64,000 nucleotides of DNA. Source: Fodinibius sp034521915 (lineage in GTDB: Bacteria > Bacteroidota > Rhodothermia > Balneolales > Balneolaceae). Shown here piece after piece: positions 42,940 to 52,836 of the stretch; within the stretch, counting starts at the first letter, position 1; the number at the start of each line of letters is the position of its first letter. The notes beneath the pieces are model-generated. The model saw only the letters and a list, made by a program, of their open reading frames with translations, was not told the origin of the DNA and made no database searches. The stretch lies in the NCBI RefSeq assembly GCF_034521915.1, contig NZ_JAXHLU010000016.1, positions 62,001-126,000 on the forward strand, given 5' to 3'. The translations under genes were made by a program, and so were the position numbers.

Positions 42940-44649
42940 ATGTCTTTTCGCTGGGTCTTTACTACGCCAGAGAACGAAGAAGCTGTATCCGATCTACAAG
43001 ATCAGCTGGGAGTTCCTCCCAAAATAGCCCGCCTTCTTGCACTGCGGGGTATTGATACTTATGAGAAAGCCGAAGCATTTTTCCGTTCCGATTTGAGTCA
43101 GCTTCATGATCCTTTTTTAATGAAGGACATGGATAAAGCGACAAGCCGATTGGCGGAGGCGATTCGCAATGGAGAGCGAATCCTTATCTACGGGGATTAC
43201 GATGTGGACGGCACCACTTCTACGGCTATTTTATATATTTTTCTTGAAGAATTTGGTGTTGATGTAGATTTCTATATCCCTCACCGGTTTAAGGAGGGAT
43301 ACGGCATTAATCAGGAGGGTATACAATACGCTATTGATACCAATACCGACTTGATCGTATCGGTGGATTGTGGAATTACCGCTGTTGAGGAGACGGAGCA
43401 GGCCAAAGAGCAGGGTATTGATGTCATTATTTGTGATCATCATAATGTGGGTGATGCCATTCCTGATGCGGTAGCGGTGCTCGACCCCAAACGCAGCGAC
43501 TGTAACTATCCCTGTAAAGGGCTTTCGGGAGCGGGCGTTGGTTTTAAGCTGATCCAGGGCACCATAAAAAAACTTGGCTTGGCAGACAGTATCGCCTTTA
43601 AGCTATTGGATCTGGTGGCCATTTCTATTGCTTCGGATATCGTACCTATCGAAGATGAAAATCGAATTTTGATGCGCGAAGGGCTTAAGCGTATTAATTC
43701 TGAACCCCGAATAGGTATCAAGGCGTTGTTAGAGCTCATAAACTTAAGTGTTGGGTCTATAACAACGTCAAATATTGTGTTTTCTATCGGTCCCCGTATT
43801 AATGCGGCCGGACGCATGGGAGATGCCACAAAAGCCGTTAAGCTTCTTATTTCTGATACGCCTGCGGAAGCAAAATCCAGAGCCCATGAGCTGGAAAGCA
43901 TTAATGTGGCGCGGCGTGATAAAGACTCGGAAACCATGGAGGAGGCTAAGGCCATGGTTGATAAAAATTATAACCTGGATAAAATTTCGTCGATGGTGTT
44001 GCATCATCCCGACTGGCACCTTGGCGTGATCGGTATTGTGGCCTCTCGGCTGGTAGATACCTATGGTCGCCCTGCCGTAATGTTGAGTACGGTGGATGGT
44101 AAAATTAAGGGATCGGCGCGAAGTATTGATGGCTTTAATATTTACGAAGCCTTTAAGGAATGTGAGGATTTACTCGAGCAGTTTGGCGGACATGAATATG
44201 CCGCAGGGTTAACGATCGCCAGCGAAAACCTCGAAGAATTTCGGCAACGTATTAATGATATTGCTGCTGAACGATTGTCTGATGAGGATTTTAAATCAGA
44301 ATTGAAAATTGATTGTGAGCTCGATCTCAGTGATGTGAATATGCGTTTTTGGAAACTGTTAAGTCAGTTTGAGCCATTTGGTCCCGGCAATCTACGGCCC
44401 ATTTTTGTAAGCCGTGATGTTGAAGTAGTAGGAGTGCCAACCATTGTGGGTAAGGGACATCTTAAGATGAAGGTCAAGCAAAACGGCTCCGGTGCGTTTG
44501 ATGTAATCGGATTTAATATGCACGAATACCTGCCGGTAATTCGAAACGGAGATGATAATCAGCTAAATATTGCCTATTCGCTGGAGGAGAATGAATGGAA
44601 CGGCCGGCGTACGCTGCAGATAAGATTGAGAGATGTTGAAGTAGAGTAA
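42940..44649 (+). CDS. recJ: Single-stranded-DNA exonuclease RecJ
   Basis: 569 residues. RecJ degrades single-stranded DNA 5'-to-3' in recombination and repair. DHH-domain motifs: LIYGDYDVDGTTSTAILY (motif I), IVSVDCGITAVEE, VIICDHHNVGDAIPDAVAVL (the DHH motif), LSGAGVGFKLIQ. The DHHA1 part includes IGPRINAAGRMGDATKAV, HHPDWHLGVIGIVASRL and LLEQFGGHEYAAGLTI. A C-terminal OB-like segment ends the protein. Intact. tRNA-Phe follows with its own promoter. Confidence 0.96.
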   Translation: MSFRWVFTTPENEEAVSDLQDQLGVPPKIARLLALRGIDTYEKAEAFFRSDLSQLHDPFLMKDMDKATSRLAEAIRNGERILIYGDYDVDGTTSTAILYIFLEEFGVDVDFYIPHRFKEGYGINQEGIQYAIDTNTDLIVSVDCGITAVEETEQAKEQGIDVIICDHHNVGDAIPDAVAVLDPKRSDCNYPCKGLSGAGVGFKLIQGTIKKLGLADSIAFKLLDLVAISIASDIVPIEDENRILMREGLKRINSEPRIGIKALLELINLSVGSITTSNIVFSIGPRINAAGRMGDATKAVKLLISDTPAEAKSRAHELESINVARRDKDSETMEEAKAMVDKNYNLDKISSMVLHHPDWHLGVIGIVASRLVDTYGRPAVMLSTVDGKIKGSARSIDGFNIYEAFKECEDLLEQFGGHEYAAGLTIASENLEEFRQRINDIAAERLSDEDFKSELKIDCELDLSDVNMRFWKLLSQFEPFGPGNLRPIFVSRDVEVVGVPTIVGKGHLKMKVKQNGSGAFDVIGFNMHEYLPVIRNGDDNQLNIAYSLEENEWNGRRTLQIRLRDVEVE

Positions 44650-44677
44650 GATTCGATAGAAAATCCGGGATATCCTC

Positions 44678-44708
44678 TTTGTATAAAGTCCAAAAGATTT
44701 TATATTTG
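44678..44708 (+). promoter_or_regulatory. Bacteroidota-type promoter of tRNA-Phe
   Basis: TTTG (44678-44681), 19 bp, TATATTTG (44701-44708): both elements and the spacing match the Bacteroidota sigma-factor consensus exactly. The tRNA begins 18 bp downstream. Confidence 0.8.
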
Positions 44709-44726
44709 GCAACTCTTATTCGAGTT

Positions 44727-44799
44727 GGGACTGTAGCTCAGTAGGTAGAGCACGCGACTGAAAATCGCGGTGTCGGCGGTTCGATTCCGCCCGGTCCCA
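44727..44799 (+). tRNA. tRNA-Phe (anticodon GAA)
   Basis: 73 nt forming a full cloverleaf: acceptor GGGACTG / CGGTCCC, D arm with GTAGCTCAGTAGGTAGAGC, anticodon stem CGCGA / TCGCG with loop CTGAAAA (GAA at 44760-44762), T arm with GGTTCGATTCC. The discriminator base is A and CCA is not encoded. Confidence 0.97.
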
Positions 44800-44802
44800 C
44801 GC

Positions 44803-44846
44803 AAAGCCCTGTATTCCGATTTCGGGATGCAGGGCTTTTTGTTTTT
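44803..44846 (+). terminator. Intrinsic terminator of tRNA-Phe
   Basis: AAAGCCCTG / CAGGGCTTT stem (44803-44811 and 44830-44838) around an inner TTCCGA / TCGGGA hairpin, followed by TTGTTTTTA. Confidence 0.88.
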
Positions 44847-45022
44847 ACCCCCCTAAATCTTAAAGAAGGGCTATATTGGTAATGCAAGCTACTGTTTAAG
44901 GAAAGTTCTTCAAATAATTTTGATAAAGCTTCTTGGAACATTAGAATTTTTTAATTAAGTTATATTAAAGAAATTTAATATTCGTTAGAGCTTTCTTAAG
45001 CTCTTAAGGCTTAGTAATCAAT

Positions 45023-45445
45023 ATGAAAGACGGTAAAAAGGGTAAAGTACTAATAGTTGAAGATGATATGTTGCTTTCGATGGTGGAAGAGCGGCTTATC
45101 AAGCGATTGGGTTTTGAGGTGATTGGAAAAGTCACAAAAGGGAGTGATGCAATAGAAAAGCAAAAAGAGCTTAATCCCGATATTATTGTGATGGATATTT
45201 CTCTGAAGGGAGATATGGACGGTATTGAAGCAATGGAAGCTATTCGTGAAAAGTCGGATGTGCCCGTTATTTATTTATCCGGAAGCGGTGATCGTTATTC
45301 GTTGGAAAGAGCCAAGAAAACAGGTTTTGCCGATTTCTTAACAAAGCCTGTCACTGGCGGTGATTTAAAAGATCCACTCTATTCTGCGATGAATGCTCAT
45401 AATGAAAAGTCTGAAAATAACAATGAGATATTAAAATCTGCTTAA
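45023..45445 (+). CDS. Stand-alone response regulator receiver protein
   Basis: 140 residues, a single receiver domain with no output domain. Acidic pocket VEDD (13-15 region), phosphoacceptor Asp58 in IIVMDISLKG, Thr/Ser position in VIYLSGSGD and Lys in FLTKPVTGGD are all present, so it should accept a phosphoryl group. No histidine kinase is nearby. The fold variant with DGIEAMEAIREKSDVPVIYL is common among receivers fused to or working with PAS-type kinases. The stop overlaps that of the convergent acuI-like gene by 4 bp. Confidence 0.93.
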   Translation: MKDGKKGKVLIVEDDMLLSMVEERLIKRLGFEVIGKVTKGSDAIEKQKELNPDIIVMDISLKGDMDGIEAMEAIREKSDVPVIYLSGSGDRYSLERAKKTGFADFLTKPVTGGDLKDPLYSAMNAHNEKSENNNEILKSA

Positions 45446-46437
45446 TCACCAATATTGACAAGTACTCTTCCTACTTGTTTTCCGTTTATAATCCGATCGA
45501 TTTCATCATCCAATTCTTCTAACGAAACTTCTCTGGCTAGCCGTTCTATATTTTTTGGTTTCCAATCATTAGCCAATTTCCCCCACAATTTATTTCGCAA
45601 TTCCATTTTGCAATTTCTACTGTCCATTCCCGCCAAATGAACTCCTCTCAAAATAAAGGGATAAACATTGGTATGAAGTTCATGTCCCAGTACATTGCCG
45701 CAGCAGGCCACGGTGCCATTATGTTGTGTTTGCCGCAATGTGGTGTCTAACATGATACCACCAACCGTATCGATAGCTCCGGCCCATTTGCTGCTCAAAA
45801 GGGGACGTGAAGACTCATCCTGCACTTCCTCGCGATGGATAACAGAGGCGGCACCCGTTTCGGTTAAAAACTCTTTTTGATTCATCTTTCCGGTGGCGGC
45901 CGTTACCTTGTATCCCAGCTTGGATAGAATGGCAATTGCCATAATGCCCACGCCTCCGGTAGCTCCGGTCACCAAGATATTACCACTGTCGGGATTAATA
46001 TTATTGTGGCGAAGGTGATGGATACCGATTGCGGCTGTAAATCCCGCAGTACCTATCATCATACTTTCTCGCAGCGTTAGCTCCTTTGGAAGGGGGACTA
46101 TCCAGTTTGCGGGCACACGAATGTATTGACCGAAACCGCCCGAAGTATTTTGGCCCAGATCGTATCCGGTTACAATTACTTTATCCTCGGTAGAAAATTG
46201 AGCATCGCTGCTTTCGACGACAACACCAGCAGCATCAATTCCCGGAATATGAGGATACTTTTTGGTAACGCCCTTGTTGCCGGTAGCCGAAAGCGCATCT
46301 TTATAATTTAGGGATGAATATTCGACTTCAATTAATACCTCATGGTCAGGTAGGTTGTCCTTGGGCCATTGTCTGACAGAGCGTTGAAATAAGCCATCAG
46401 ACTTTTCTTCAACAACCAGTGCTTTAAATGTACTCAT
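45442..46437 (-). CDS. Acryloyl-CoA reductase-like (YhdH/AcuI) zinc-free MDR oxidoreductase
   Basis: 331 residues of the medium-chain dehydrogenase/reductase family, YhdH branch: no zinc ligands, VEYSSLNYKDALSATGNKGV, YPHIPGIDAAGVV, nucleotide loop VTGATGGVGIMAIAIL and AACCGNVLGHELHTNVYPFI near the C-terminus. AcuI-type members reduce acryloyl-CoA with NADPH; others reduce quinones or enals. Its start overlaps the stop of the aldehyde dehydrogenase gene by 4 bp, so the two are translationally coupled. Confidence 0.92.
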   Translation of the reverse strand: MSTFKALVVEEKSDGLFQRSVRQWPKDNLPDHEVLIEVEYSSLNYKDALSATGNKGVTKKYPHIPGIDAAGVVVESSDAQFSTEDKVIVTGYDLGQNTSGGFGQYIRVPANWIVPLPKELTLRESMMIGTAGFTAAIGIHHLRHNNINPDSGNILVTGATGGVGIMAIAILSKLGYKVTAATGKMNQKEFLTETGAASVIHREEVQDESSRPLLSSKWAGAIDTVGGIMLDTTLRQTQHNGTVACCGNVLGHELHTNVYPFILRGVHLAGMDSRNCKMELRNKLWGKLANDWKPKNIERLAREVSLEELDDEIDRIINGKQVGRVLVNIGD

Positions 46438-47810
46438 AAAAATTTAGTCAACTTTTTTAACCATTTTAGCTTTCCTTTGTAGGGCGGATACCTCAGTGGG
46501 ATATCCAGCCAGTTGCTTTTCTTCATGATACTTTTGGGATGGGTAAAGGTATCAAAACTCGTTTTACCATGATACAGCCCGAAACCGCTATTGCCAATGC
46601 CACCAAAGGGGAGATTCGTATTTCCGAGGTGTGCGACAGTATCATTAATACATCCACCACCAAACTGCAGATTGCGAAAAACTTTTTTCTGATTGCTGTT
46701 ATCAGTCGAGAAAAGGTAAAGTGCCAGTGGTTTCGATTTGTTCTGAAGTATTGAAATTATTTTATCCAAATCATCAAAAGATAGTATGGGAAGAATAGGA
46801 CCAAAAATTTCTTCCTGCATGACAGGGTCATCCCAGGTGATTTCAGTCATAATCGTAGGCTCAATATATCGTGTACCAGGATCCGTATCGCCGCCGTAAA
46901 AAATGTTTTCAGACGTAATGAGGTTGGCAAGCCGATCGAAATGCTTGTCGTTAATGATGCGTGCATAATAATCACTCTGCTTGGGATCGTCCCCATAAAA
47001 AGAGCGAATTTCTTTCTGAATGAGATGGCAGAGCTCTGAATGCACAGAAGTATGAACATATACGTAATCGGGGCTTACGCAGGTTTGTCCGGCATTGATA
47101 AACTTGCCCCAGGTAATGCGTTTCGCCGCCAGTGATAAATCAGCGGATTGATCAACGATGGCAGGAGATTTTCCACCTAACTCGAGAGTGAGCGGAGTCA
47201 GTTGTTCAGCGGCAGATTTCATTATAATTTTGCCAACGTGGGTACTTCCGGTAAAGAAAATATAGTCCAATGGCTCAGAAAGGAGCGCTTGTGTTGTTTC
47301 TGCATCTCCCTCAACTACCTTAAAAAAACCGGGATCAAAGTTGCTGTTGATTAATTTTGCAAGAAGTTCCGAGGTATGCGGTGCGTTTTCAGAAGGTTTG
47401 AGAATGACGGTATTTCCGGCGGCAATAGCACCTAAAACAGGATTAAGAGCCAACTGAACAGGATAATTCCAGGGAGCAATTACAAGTGCAACCCCATACG
47501 GCTGAGGCTTGATATAGCTCTTTGAAGGAAAATTTATAAGAGAACTTTTAACCTTTTTTGTTTTCGCCCAGCCGTCAATATTTGACAGCAAATGATCGAT
47601 TTCTTGATAGAGGACGAAGAGTTCTGTGGCATGAGATTCAAACGGAGGTTTTTGAAAATCCTGATCCAAAACTTCATAAATTTCATTTTCGTGTTCTTTT
47701 AAGATATTCTTCAATTTCCGTAGTTGTTCTTTGCGGAAAGAGATATCTAGTGTTTTTCCCGTATTGAAAAATTGTTTCTGCTTTTGAACTATGTCTTCCA
47801 TTATGGGCAA
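46434..47810 (-). CDS. Aldehyde dehydrogenase family protein
   Basis: 458 residues, class 3-like (short, without N-terminal extension, with hydrophobic C-terminal tail). Oxidises aldehydes with NAD(P). Catalytic Glu in LELGGKSPAIVD, nucleophile Cys in NAGQTCVSPDYV, FTGSTHVGKIIMK cofactor loop, and FGGIGNSGFGLYHGKTSFDT near the end. Its place between an SDR gene and the YhdH-like gene suggests a small pathway handling reactive or fatty aldehydes (inference). Confidence 0.94.
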   Translation of the reverse strand: MPIMEDIVQKQKQFFNTGKTLDISFRKEQLRKLKNILKEHENEIYEVLDQDFQKPPFESHATELFVLYQEIDHLLSNIDGWAKTKKVKSSLINFPSKSYIKPQPYGVALVIAPWNYPVQLALNPVLGAIAAGNTVILKPSENAPHTSELLAKLINSNFDPGFFKVVEGDAETTQALLSEPLDYIFFTGSTHVGKIIMKSAAEQLTPLTLELGGKSPAIVDQSADLSLAAKRITWGKFINAGQTCVSPDYVYVHTSVHSELCHLIQKEIRSFYGDDPKQSDYYARIINDKHFDRLANLITSENIFYGGDTDPGTRYIEPTIMTEITWDDPVMQEEIFGPILPILSFDDLDKIISILQNKSKPLALYLFSTDNSNQKKVFRNLQFGGGCINDTVAHLGNTNLPFGGIGNSGFGLYHGKTSFDTFTHPKSIMKKSNWLDIPLRYPPYKGKLKWLKKLTKFL

Positions 47811-47818
47811 TGCTCTAT

Positions 47819-48637
47819 TTATGTTCGTCCTTCAAAAGTATCCATGGAGTGATAAACTTGAAACAGGCGTCCGGCTACAAAGTCAAAAACTCTGGCGGGT
47901 AATACTCCCTTTAAGAAGGGTAAGATCTTAACCATAAAGGGCTCCCGAAGATGAATCTTATCCTTCTGTACGGCCTGAATAATCTTTTTAGCAATATCCT
48001 CTGCATCTAATAATGGGGTAAGCAGGGGTGGACTTACACCTTTAAAAAGACCGGTATTAATGTAACTGGGTTCTACCGTGGTAACATTAATATTGCTATG
48101 AGATTCGAGTTCTAATCGCAGCGATTCTGACCATCCAATAACACCCCATTTGCTGCCGGCATAGACCGACATTTTGGGATTGGCCATGCGTCCCGCTGCC
48201 GAAGCAATATTAACAATGTGCCCTTTTTCCAGATCAATCATTGTATCCAAAAAAGCTCGTGTGGTATGCATGGTGCCCAAGAGGTTAATTCGGATAAGGC
48301 GTTCGATATCAATACGACGGTGATCACTAAAATTGCCTCCGACTACGGTGCCGGCATTATTGATCAAAATATCAATATGGTGGTGATCTGCGAGGACTTG
48401 TTCGGCTGTCTGATAAACTTGGTCAGGATCAGCAATATCAACCCTGTAAGTAAAAAGGCGTTTGGTGGAGTAATCAGAAAGGGAGTCCAGGCAATTTGAA
48501 ATATTATCTTCGCTTATATCCCAGATAATCAGTTTTTTTGCCTTACATTTTAAAGCCTCTCTACCCATGAGAAAGCCAATACCGCCGGCGCCGCCCGTAA
48601 TTAAAATGTGTTTGTTTTTAAAAGTGCTCATAGACAA
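47819..48637 (-). CDS. Short-chain dehydrogenase/reductase
   Basis: 272 residues. NAD(P) loop ILITGGAGGIGFLMG, NNAG motif in ILINNAGTVVGG, catalytic Ser in IVNIASAAGRMANP and YxxxK as YAGSK. The C-terminal 50 residues, with MVKILPFLKGVLPARVFDFV, recall membrane-associated SDRs acting on lipids. First gene of a three-gene minus-strand operon (8 bp to the aldehyde dehydrogenase, then the YhdH-like gene). Confidence 0.94.
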   Translation of the reverse strand: MSMSTFKNKHILITGGAGGIGFLMGREALKCKAKKLIIWDISEDNISNCLDSLSDYSTKRLFTYRVDIADPDQVYQTAEQVLADHHHIDILINNAGTVVGGNFSDHRRIDIERLIRINLLGTMHTTRAFLDTMIDLEKGHIVNIASAAGRMANPKMSVYAGSKWGVIGWSESLRLELESHSNINVTTVEPSYINTGLFKGVSPPLLTPLLDAEDIAKKIIQAVQKDKIHLREPFMVKILPFLKGVLPARVFDFVAGRLFQVYHSMDTFEGRT

Positions 48638-48729
48638 ATTGTGTATTTGATAGAAGTATAGTTATAAATGTAAACGAAGGATAAAAAAATATTTGCCCTT
48701 GGAAGTTAACCTGATAAGTTATCAAACTT

Positions 48730-50418
48730 ATGCCTGACCAAAGTTACGACAATTTACAAAATAGGATTGCGCAGTTAGAAAGCCGGGTAAAGGAGCTGGA
48801 GAAAGAGTTAAAACAAGCAGGGCAAGGCAAAATATCATCAAAAGAACAGAACGAACAGGCGGTTCAAGGGAGTAAGGATAGCAGCTGGGATGCGTTACAG
48901 TTCGGAGAAAAGTGGCTGAATAACATCGGCATTGCCTTATTGCTGATTGGTATTGTATTTCTTTTCAAGTATTCGATTGATCAGGGTTGGCTAATCCCCG
49001 AGGTGCGCAGTGCAGTGGGATTAATCTCCGGGATGCTACTTCTCGGATTTGGCCTTAGAATGGATGAGTCTTTAAATCCATTTCGGCAAATGATGATGGG
49101 AGCAGGAATAGCCGCTTTCTATATAACCGGTTTTGCAACATTTCAGCTCTTTACCTTTATGCCTTCCACCATTGTATGGGTGTTTATGATCTCGGTAACA
49201 ATACTTTCGTTCTTGTTGTCGGTACAGCAAGATGAGGCAGTGCTTGCGGTTATTGGTACGATTGGCGCACTGGGTACGCCTTTTATGCTTTACTCGGGCG
49301 ATGGAGATATTGTTGGCCTCATGGTTTACTTTGCTATGATTATCGGTCCCGCATCTGTTCTCTACATCAGAAAGGATTGGCAATCTCTGCTTTGGAGTAT
49401 AGCGGTTGGTGGAATGTTGGTGCTTGCTGCTGCGGTAATCCCAAATCTTGTTAACACGGATGATATTACCTCTTTTGAGCGATGGATGATGTTTGGCGGG
49501 ATACTAGTTTGGATGTTGGCAAGCTGGCTGGTTCCTGTTTTCAAAGTGATGGAGTACAGTCGCCTATCAAAAGTCGATGAGGTGCCAGGAAGTTCGGGTG
49601 AAGATATTGGGAGTTCGATCCATCTCATGGCGTTGGGAGTACCTGTAATAGGAGTGTTGTTAAGCGCAGGAGTTTGGGAATGGACGATGAATCAGGCCGG
49701 TATGGCATCGGTGGTTATGGCGGTTTTAGGGGGCGGCGGGTTATATCCGTTGTTTAAAAATCAGAAGCTGGCGGGGCTGGCTTCAACACATGCTTTCTTG
49801 GGTTTGGTACTGGCAACGGCAGGATTATTTCTGATATTGGAAGGAAATGTACTTTTTGCAGTATTAGTCGTCGAATTAATAGCTCTTCGCTATTTAGCAT
49901 ATGAAACAGGTGATAAGAAAATAAGTGTAGGATCACACCTATTATTTGGAATTACTGTGTGGTGGCTTATAAACCGCTTACAGTTCGGTGGAGAGGCTGT
50001 TCATTTGCTTAATCTTTCCACGTTGACAGGGCTAACACTTATTTTGGCAGGAGGGTTATGGATCCCACAATACCTCCGGAGGAAGGACAGTCAAAATATC
50101 TATCAGGTAGTATCACATCTGCTGTTGCTTTATTGGCTATATCAGAAATTGATTTCATTTGAAAACGGTCAGGCGTGGATCAGTGTTGTTTGGGGACTGT
50201 ACGCAATTTTATTGATTGTATTGGGACTTATGCGTTTTGGAAAACATGTAAGAATGGCGGGTCTTCTTACTATGTTAGCAGTAGTAATTAAATTGTTTTT
50301 GGTTGATTTAGCCCAGCTGCAGGCCATATGGCGAATTCTTTTATTTATGGGATTTGGATCGGTGCTGCTGATTGTCGGTTATCTGATCCAATCAAAATTC
50401 TTGGAAACAGACCGTTGA
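48730..50418 (+). CDS. DUF2339 polytopic membrane protein
   Basis: 562 residues. A short N-terminal coiled coil (about 3-30, LQNRIAQLESRVKELEKELK) precedes a long string of about 14-16 transmembrane helices. The WLNNIGIALLLIGIVFLFKY stretch at about 58-77 followed by SIDQGWLIPEVRSAVGLISG is the DUF2339 signature. No transport motif or enzymatic site is known. Divergent from the SDR operon. Function unknown. Confidence 0.92.
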   Translation: MPDQSYDNLQNRIAQLESRVKELEKELKQAGQGKISSKEQNEQAVQGSKDSSWDALQFGEKWLNNIGIALLLIGIVFLFKYSIDQGWLIPEVRSAVGLISGMLLLGFGLRMDESLNPFRQMMMGAGIAAFYITGFATFQLFTFMPSTIVWVFMISVTILSFLLSVQQDEAVLAVIGTIGALGTPFMLYSGDGDIVGLMVYFAMIIGPASVLYIRKDWQSLLWSIAVGGMLVLAAAVIPNLVNTDDITSFERWMMFGGILVWMLASWLVPVFKVMEYSRLSKVDEVPGSSGEDIGSSIHLMALGVPVIGVLLSAGVWEWTMNQAGMASVVMAVLGGGGLYPLFKNQKLAGLASTHAFLGLVLATAGLFLILEGNVLFAVLVVELIALRYLAYETGDKKISVGSHLLFGITVWWLINRLQFGGEAVHLLNLSTLTGLTLILAGGLWIPQYLRRKDSQNIYQVVSHLLLLYWLYQKLISFENGQAWISVVWGLYAILLIVLGLMRFGKHVRMAGLLTMLAVVIKLFLVDLAQLQAIWRILLFMGFGSVLLIVGYLIQSKFLETDR

Positions 50419-50501
50419 TTTCAGCTTAGCAATCATGAAAAAAAATAGTACTTTCAAGTCAATTAAGTTTTGTTTCTGTAATTAACTTAAATAGATAAAA
50501 A

Positions 50502-52161
50502 ATGAAGAAGTTTTTAATAACAATGCTGCTGTTAGGTGCTTTTGTGGGATGTATGAAGTCCCCTATTGATCAGGTAGCTGAAACCATTACCGAGAAAAGT
50601 TTGATGAAGCCCATTACGAAACTTTCTTCGGATGAGTTTATGGGACGTGCGACGGGAACAATCGGTGAACTAAAAACAGTTGACTACTTAGTTAGTCAAT
50701 TAGAAGAATACGGTTTGCAAGGTGGGGCAGAAGATAGCGGATTCGTGCAGGATGTGCCGCTTACTTGGTCAAAAGACGGGTCAGGATGCTCAGGTGCAGA
50801 TCCGTAAAAATGGGAATGTAGTACATCAGTTTGATTACTATTCTGATTTTATGGCGTGGCCGTCTAACCTGGAAGAAGAGGTGTCTATCGATGATGCCGA
50901 ATTGGTTTACGTGGGATATGGAATTCAGGCTCCCGAGGAAAATTGGGATGATTTTAAAGATACTGATGTAGCAGGCAAAATACTGGTCGTAAAGAATAAT
51001 GATCCCAGCGACGATCCCGATTTGTTTGGCGGAGAAACCCGCCTGTATTATGGTCGTTATGATTACAAATATGAGAAGGCTCGTGAGCTGGGAGCTGCCG
51101 GTGTGTTGATTGTGCATACTACACCTTCTGCCGGATACGGATGGGAGGTTGTTGCCAACAGCTGGAGTCGCGAGCGGTTTTATCTCCGCAACAATGAGGC
51201 TATGGAAGATTCGCCTACAAAATTTAATGGGTGGTTAACCAAAGAAGCCAGCAGTAATTTATTTGAAAGTGCCGGATTGAATCTTGAAGATCAGCTTGAA
51301 GCAGCCGAAAACCGGGATTTTGAGCCGGTGCCTTTGGAAGGATTATCGCTGAGTTTGGATTTGGAAGCAGAGTATCGCCAGCAAGATGCCAAAAATGTAC
51401 TTGGTGTAATTGAAGGCAGCAGCGAAAGATTGAAAGATGAATACTTAGTGTTTACCGCTCACCATGATCATCTTGGAGTAACAAGTCCGGTGGAGGGCGA
51501 TTCGATCAATAACGGAGCTCTTGACAATGCGGCAGGTGTAAGTGCTGTGTTAAATATGGCTCGGGCATATAAAGAAATACAACCCCAGCTTAAGCGCAGC
51601 ATACTGTTTTTATTTGTAGGAGCTGAAGAAGTTGGGTTGCTTGGATCGCAATACTGGGCCGAAAATCCTACGGTACATCCCGGAAAGGTGACCGCAAATA
51701 TCAATCTGGACGGAATGAATGTCTATGGTAAGACAAAGGATTTGGTGCTTATTGGCTACGGCCGGAATAGTGTAAGCGATATGATTGAAAAGGTCGCCGA
51801 AGAGCGGGAAAGAGTGGTGAAGCCTGACCCCCACCCCGATCGCGGATATTTTTATCGTTCGGATCATTTTTCACTTGCCAAAAAAGGAATACCGGCTATA
51901 TTTCCCAACCGGGGGACTGAGTTTCTAGATAAGCCGGAAGGCTACGCCGCTATGGTTGACAGTCTACAGGATGCGAATTACCATAACGTCAACGATGAGA
52001 TAAATACGCATTGGGATCTCTCGGGAATGAAGGCAGATGTCCGCCTGTTTTTTGATGCAGGTTACCGTATTGCCAATGCCGAAGAGATGCAGACGTGGCG
52101 GCAGGGCAATGAGTTTAAGCAAATTCGGTTGGATATGATTGAGGACGCCTCATCAAATTAA
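50502..52161 (+). pseudogene. M28 family zinc aminopeptidase lipoprotein with a frameshift
   Basis: Frame 1 opens at 50502 with a lipoprotein start (MKKFLITMLLLGAFVGC) and stops at 50807; a second frame, open across 50722-52161, carries the rest. The homologous reading changes frame near 50755-50775, around VQDVPL (frame 1) to QKTGQDAQVQIRKNG (frame 2). The second part has a PA-like insert (about 40-190) and the complete M28 site: TAHHDHLGV, NNGALDNAAGVSAVL, FVGAEEVGLLGSQYW, INLDGMNVYG and YFYRSDHFSLAKKGIP. If the shift is real, no full exported enzyme is made; a sequencing error is possible because everything else is intact. Confidence 0.82.
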
Positions 52162-52233
52162 AGTCGGATTATTTCGTTAGTGTTAAAACAAGATTAGATT
52201 TAAAATCAATTTTTAATGTATATCCCTAATCAG

Positions 52234-52815
52234 ATGAAGAAAGTATCTATTACCTGTGTTCTAATTGTCGGATTAATTTTTGGGATGGGAGCGTGGAGTC
52301 AAACGACCGCCCAAGAAAGTTCGAGTGATGAGCCGATAACCATTGTCGAGTACAGCGATTATCAATGTCCGGCCTGTGCCTACTTTCATCCTATAGTTGA
52401 AAAGGTAAAAGAAAAATACGGGGACCAGGTAGATTTCAAGATGAAGTATTTTCCATTGAATTCACATCAATATGCGGCACTGGCGGCGCGGGCGGCACAA
52501 GCAGCTAAAAATCAGGGCAAGTTTTACGAGATGCACAGCCTTTTGTTTGAAAATCAGAACCGGTGGTCGAGCTCGGGAAGTCCCACTTCTATTTTTGTAA
52601 ATTTTGCGAAGGAGCTGGAGTTGGATATCGACCAGTTTAAGAACGATCTCAATGCTGCCGAGACCCAGAAAATTGTGATGGAACAGCGACAGGAAGGCCG
52701 CAGTGCAGGCGTTAATGCTACGCCTACCTTTTTCATCGAAGGAGAGAAGGTTGATCCCCTTCCCCGAAATTTCCAGGAATTTGATCAGCTTGTACAACAG
52801 TACATTGGAGAGTAA
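52234..52815 (+). CDS. DsbA-like thioredoxin-fold protein, exported
   Basis: 193 residues from the ATG at 52234, which gives a normal signal peptide (MKKVSITCVLIVGLIFGMGA); an ATG 18 bp upstream is in frame. The active site CPAC lies in EYSDYQCPACAYFHPIVEKV, followed by a helical insert (ALAARAAQAAKNQGKFYEMH) and the cis-Pro loop NATPTFFIEGEKV. This is the BdbD/DsbA-type layout for making or shuffling disulfides, or a thiol peroxidase partner, in the periplasm. Same direction as the neighbouring carbonic anhydrase. Confidence 0.93.
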   Translation: MKKVSITCVLIVGLIFGMGAWSQTTAQESSSDEPITIVEYSDYQCPACAYFHPIVEKVKEKYGDQVDFKMKYFPLNSHQYAALAARAAQAAKNQGKFYEMHSLLFENQNRWSSSGSPTSIFVNFAKELELDIDQFKNDLNAAETQKIVMEQRQEGRSAGVNATPTFFIEGEKVDPLPRNFQEFDQLVQQYIGE

Positions 52816-52836
52816 AAGTTATAGCGTGCTGATACA

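Noticed and set aside
42846..43055. Small plus-strand gene before recJ
   Set aside because: It overlaps the start of recJ in another frame and shows no conserved content.
44738..44941. Minus-strand frame across tRNA-Phe and its terminator
   Set aside because: It reads through the tRNA in antisense, the usual spurious prediction.
50722..52161. M28 reading frame as an independent gene from a GTG start
   Set aside because: Its first 15 residues are the out-of-frame reading of the upstream lipoprotein segment and have no signal peptide; a frameshifted single gene fits better.
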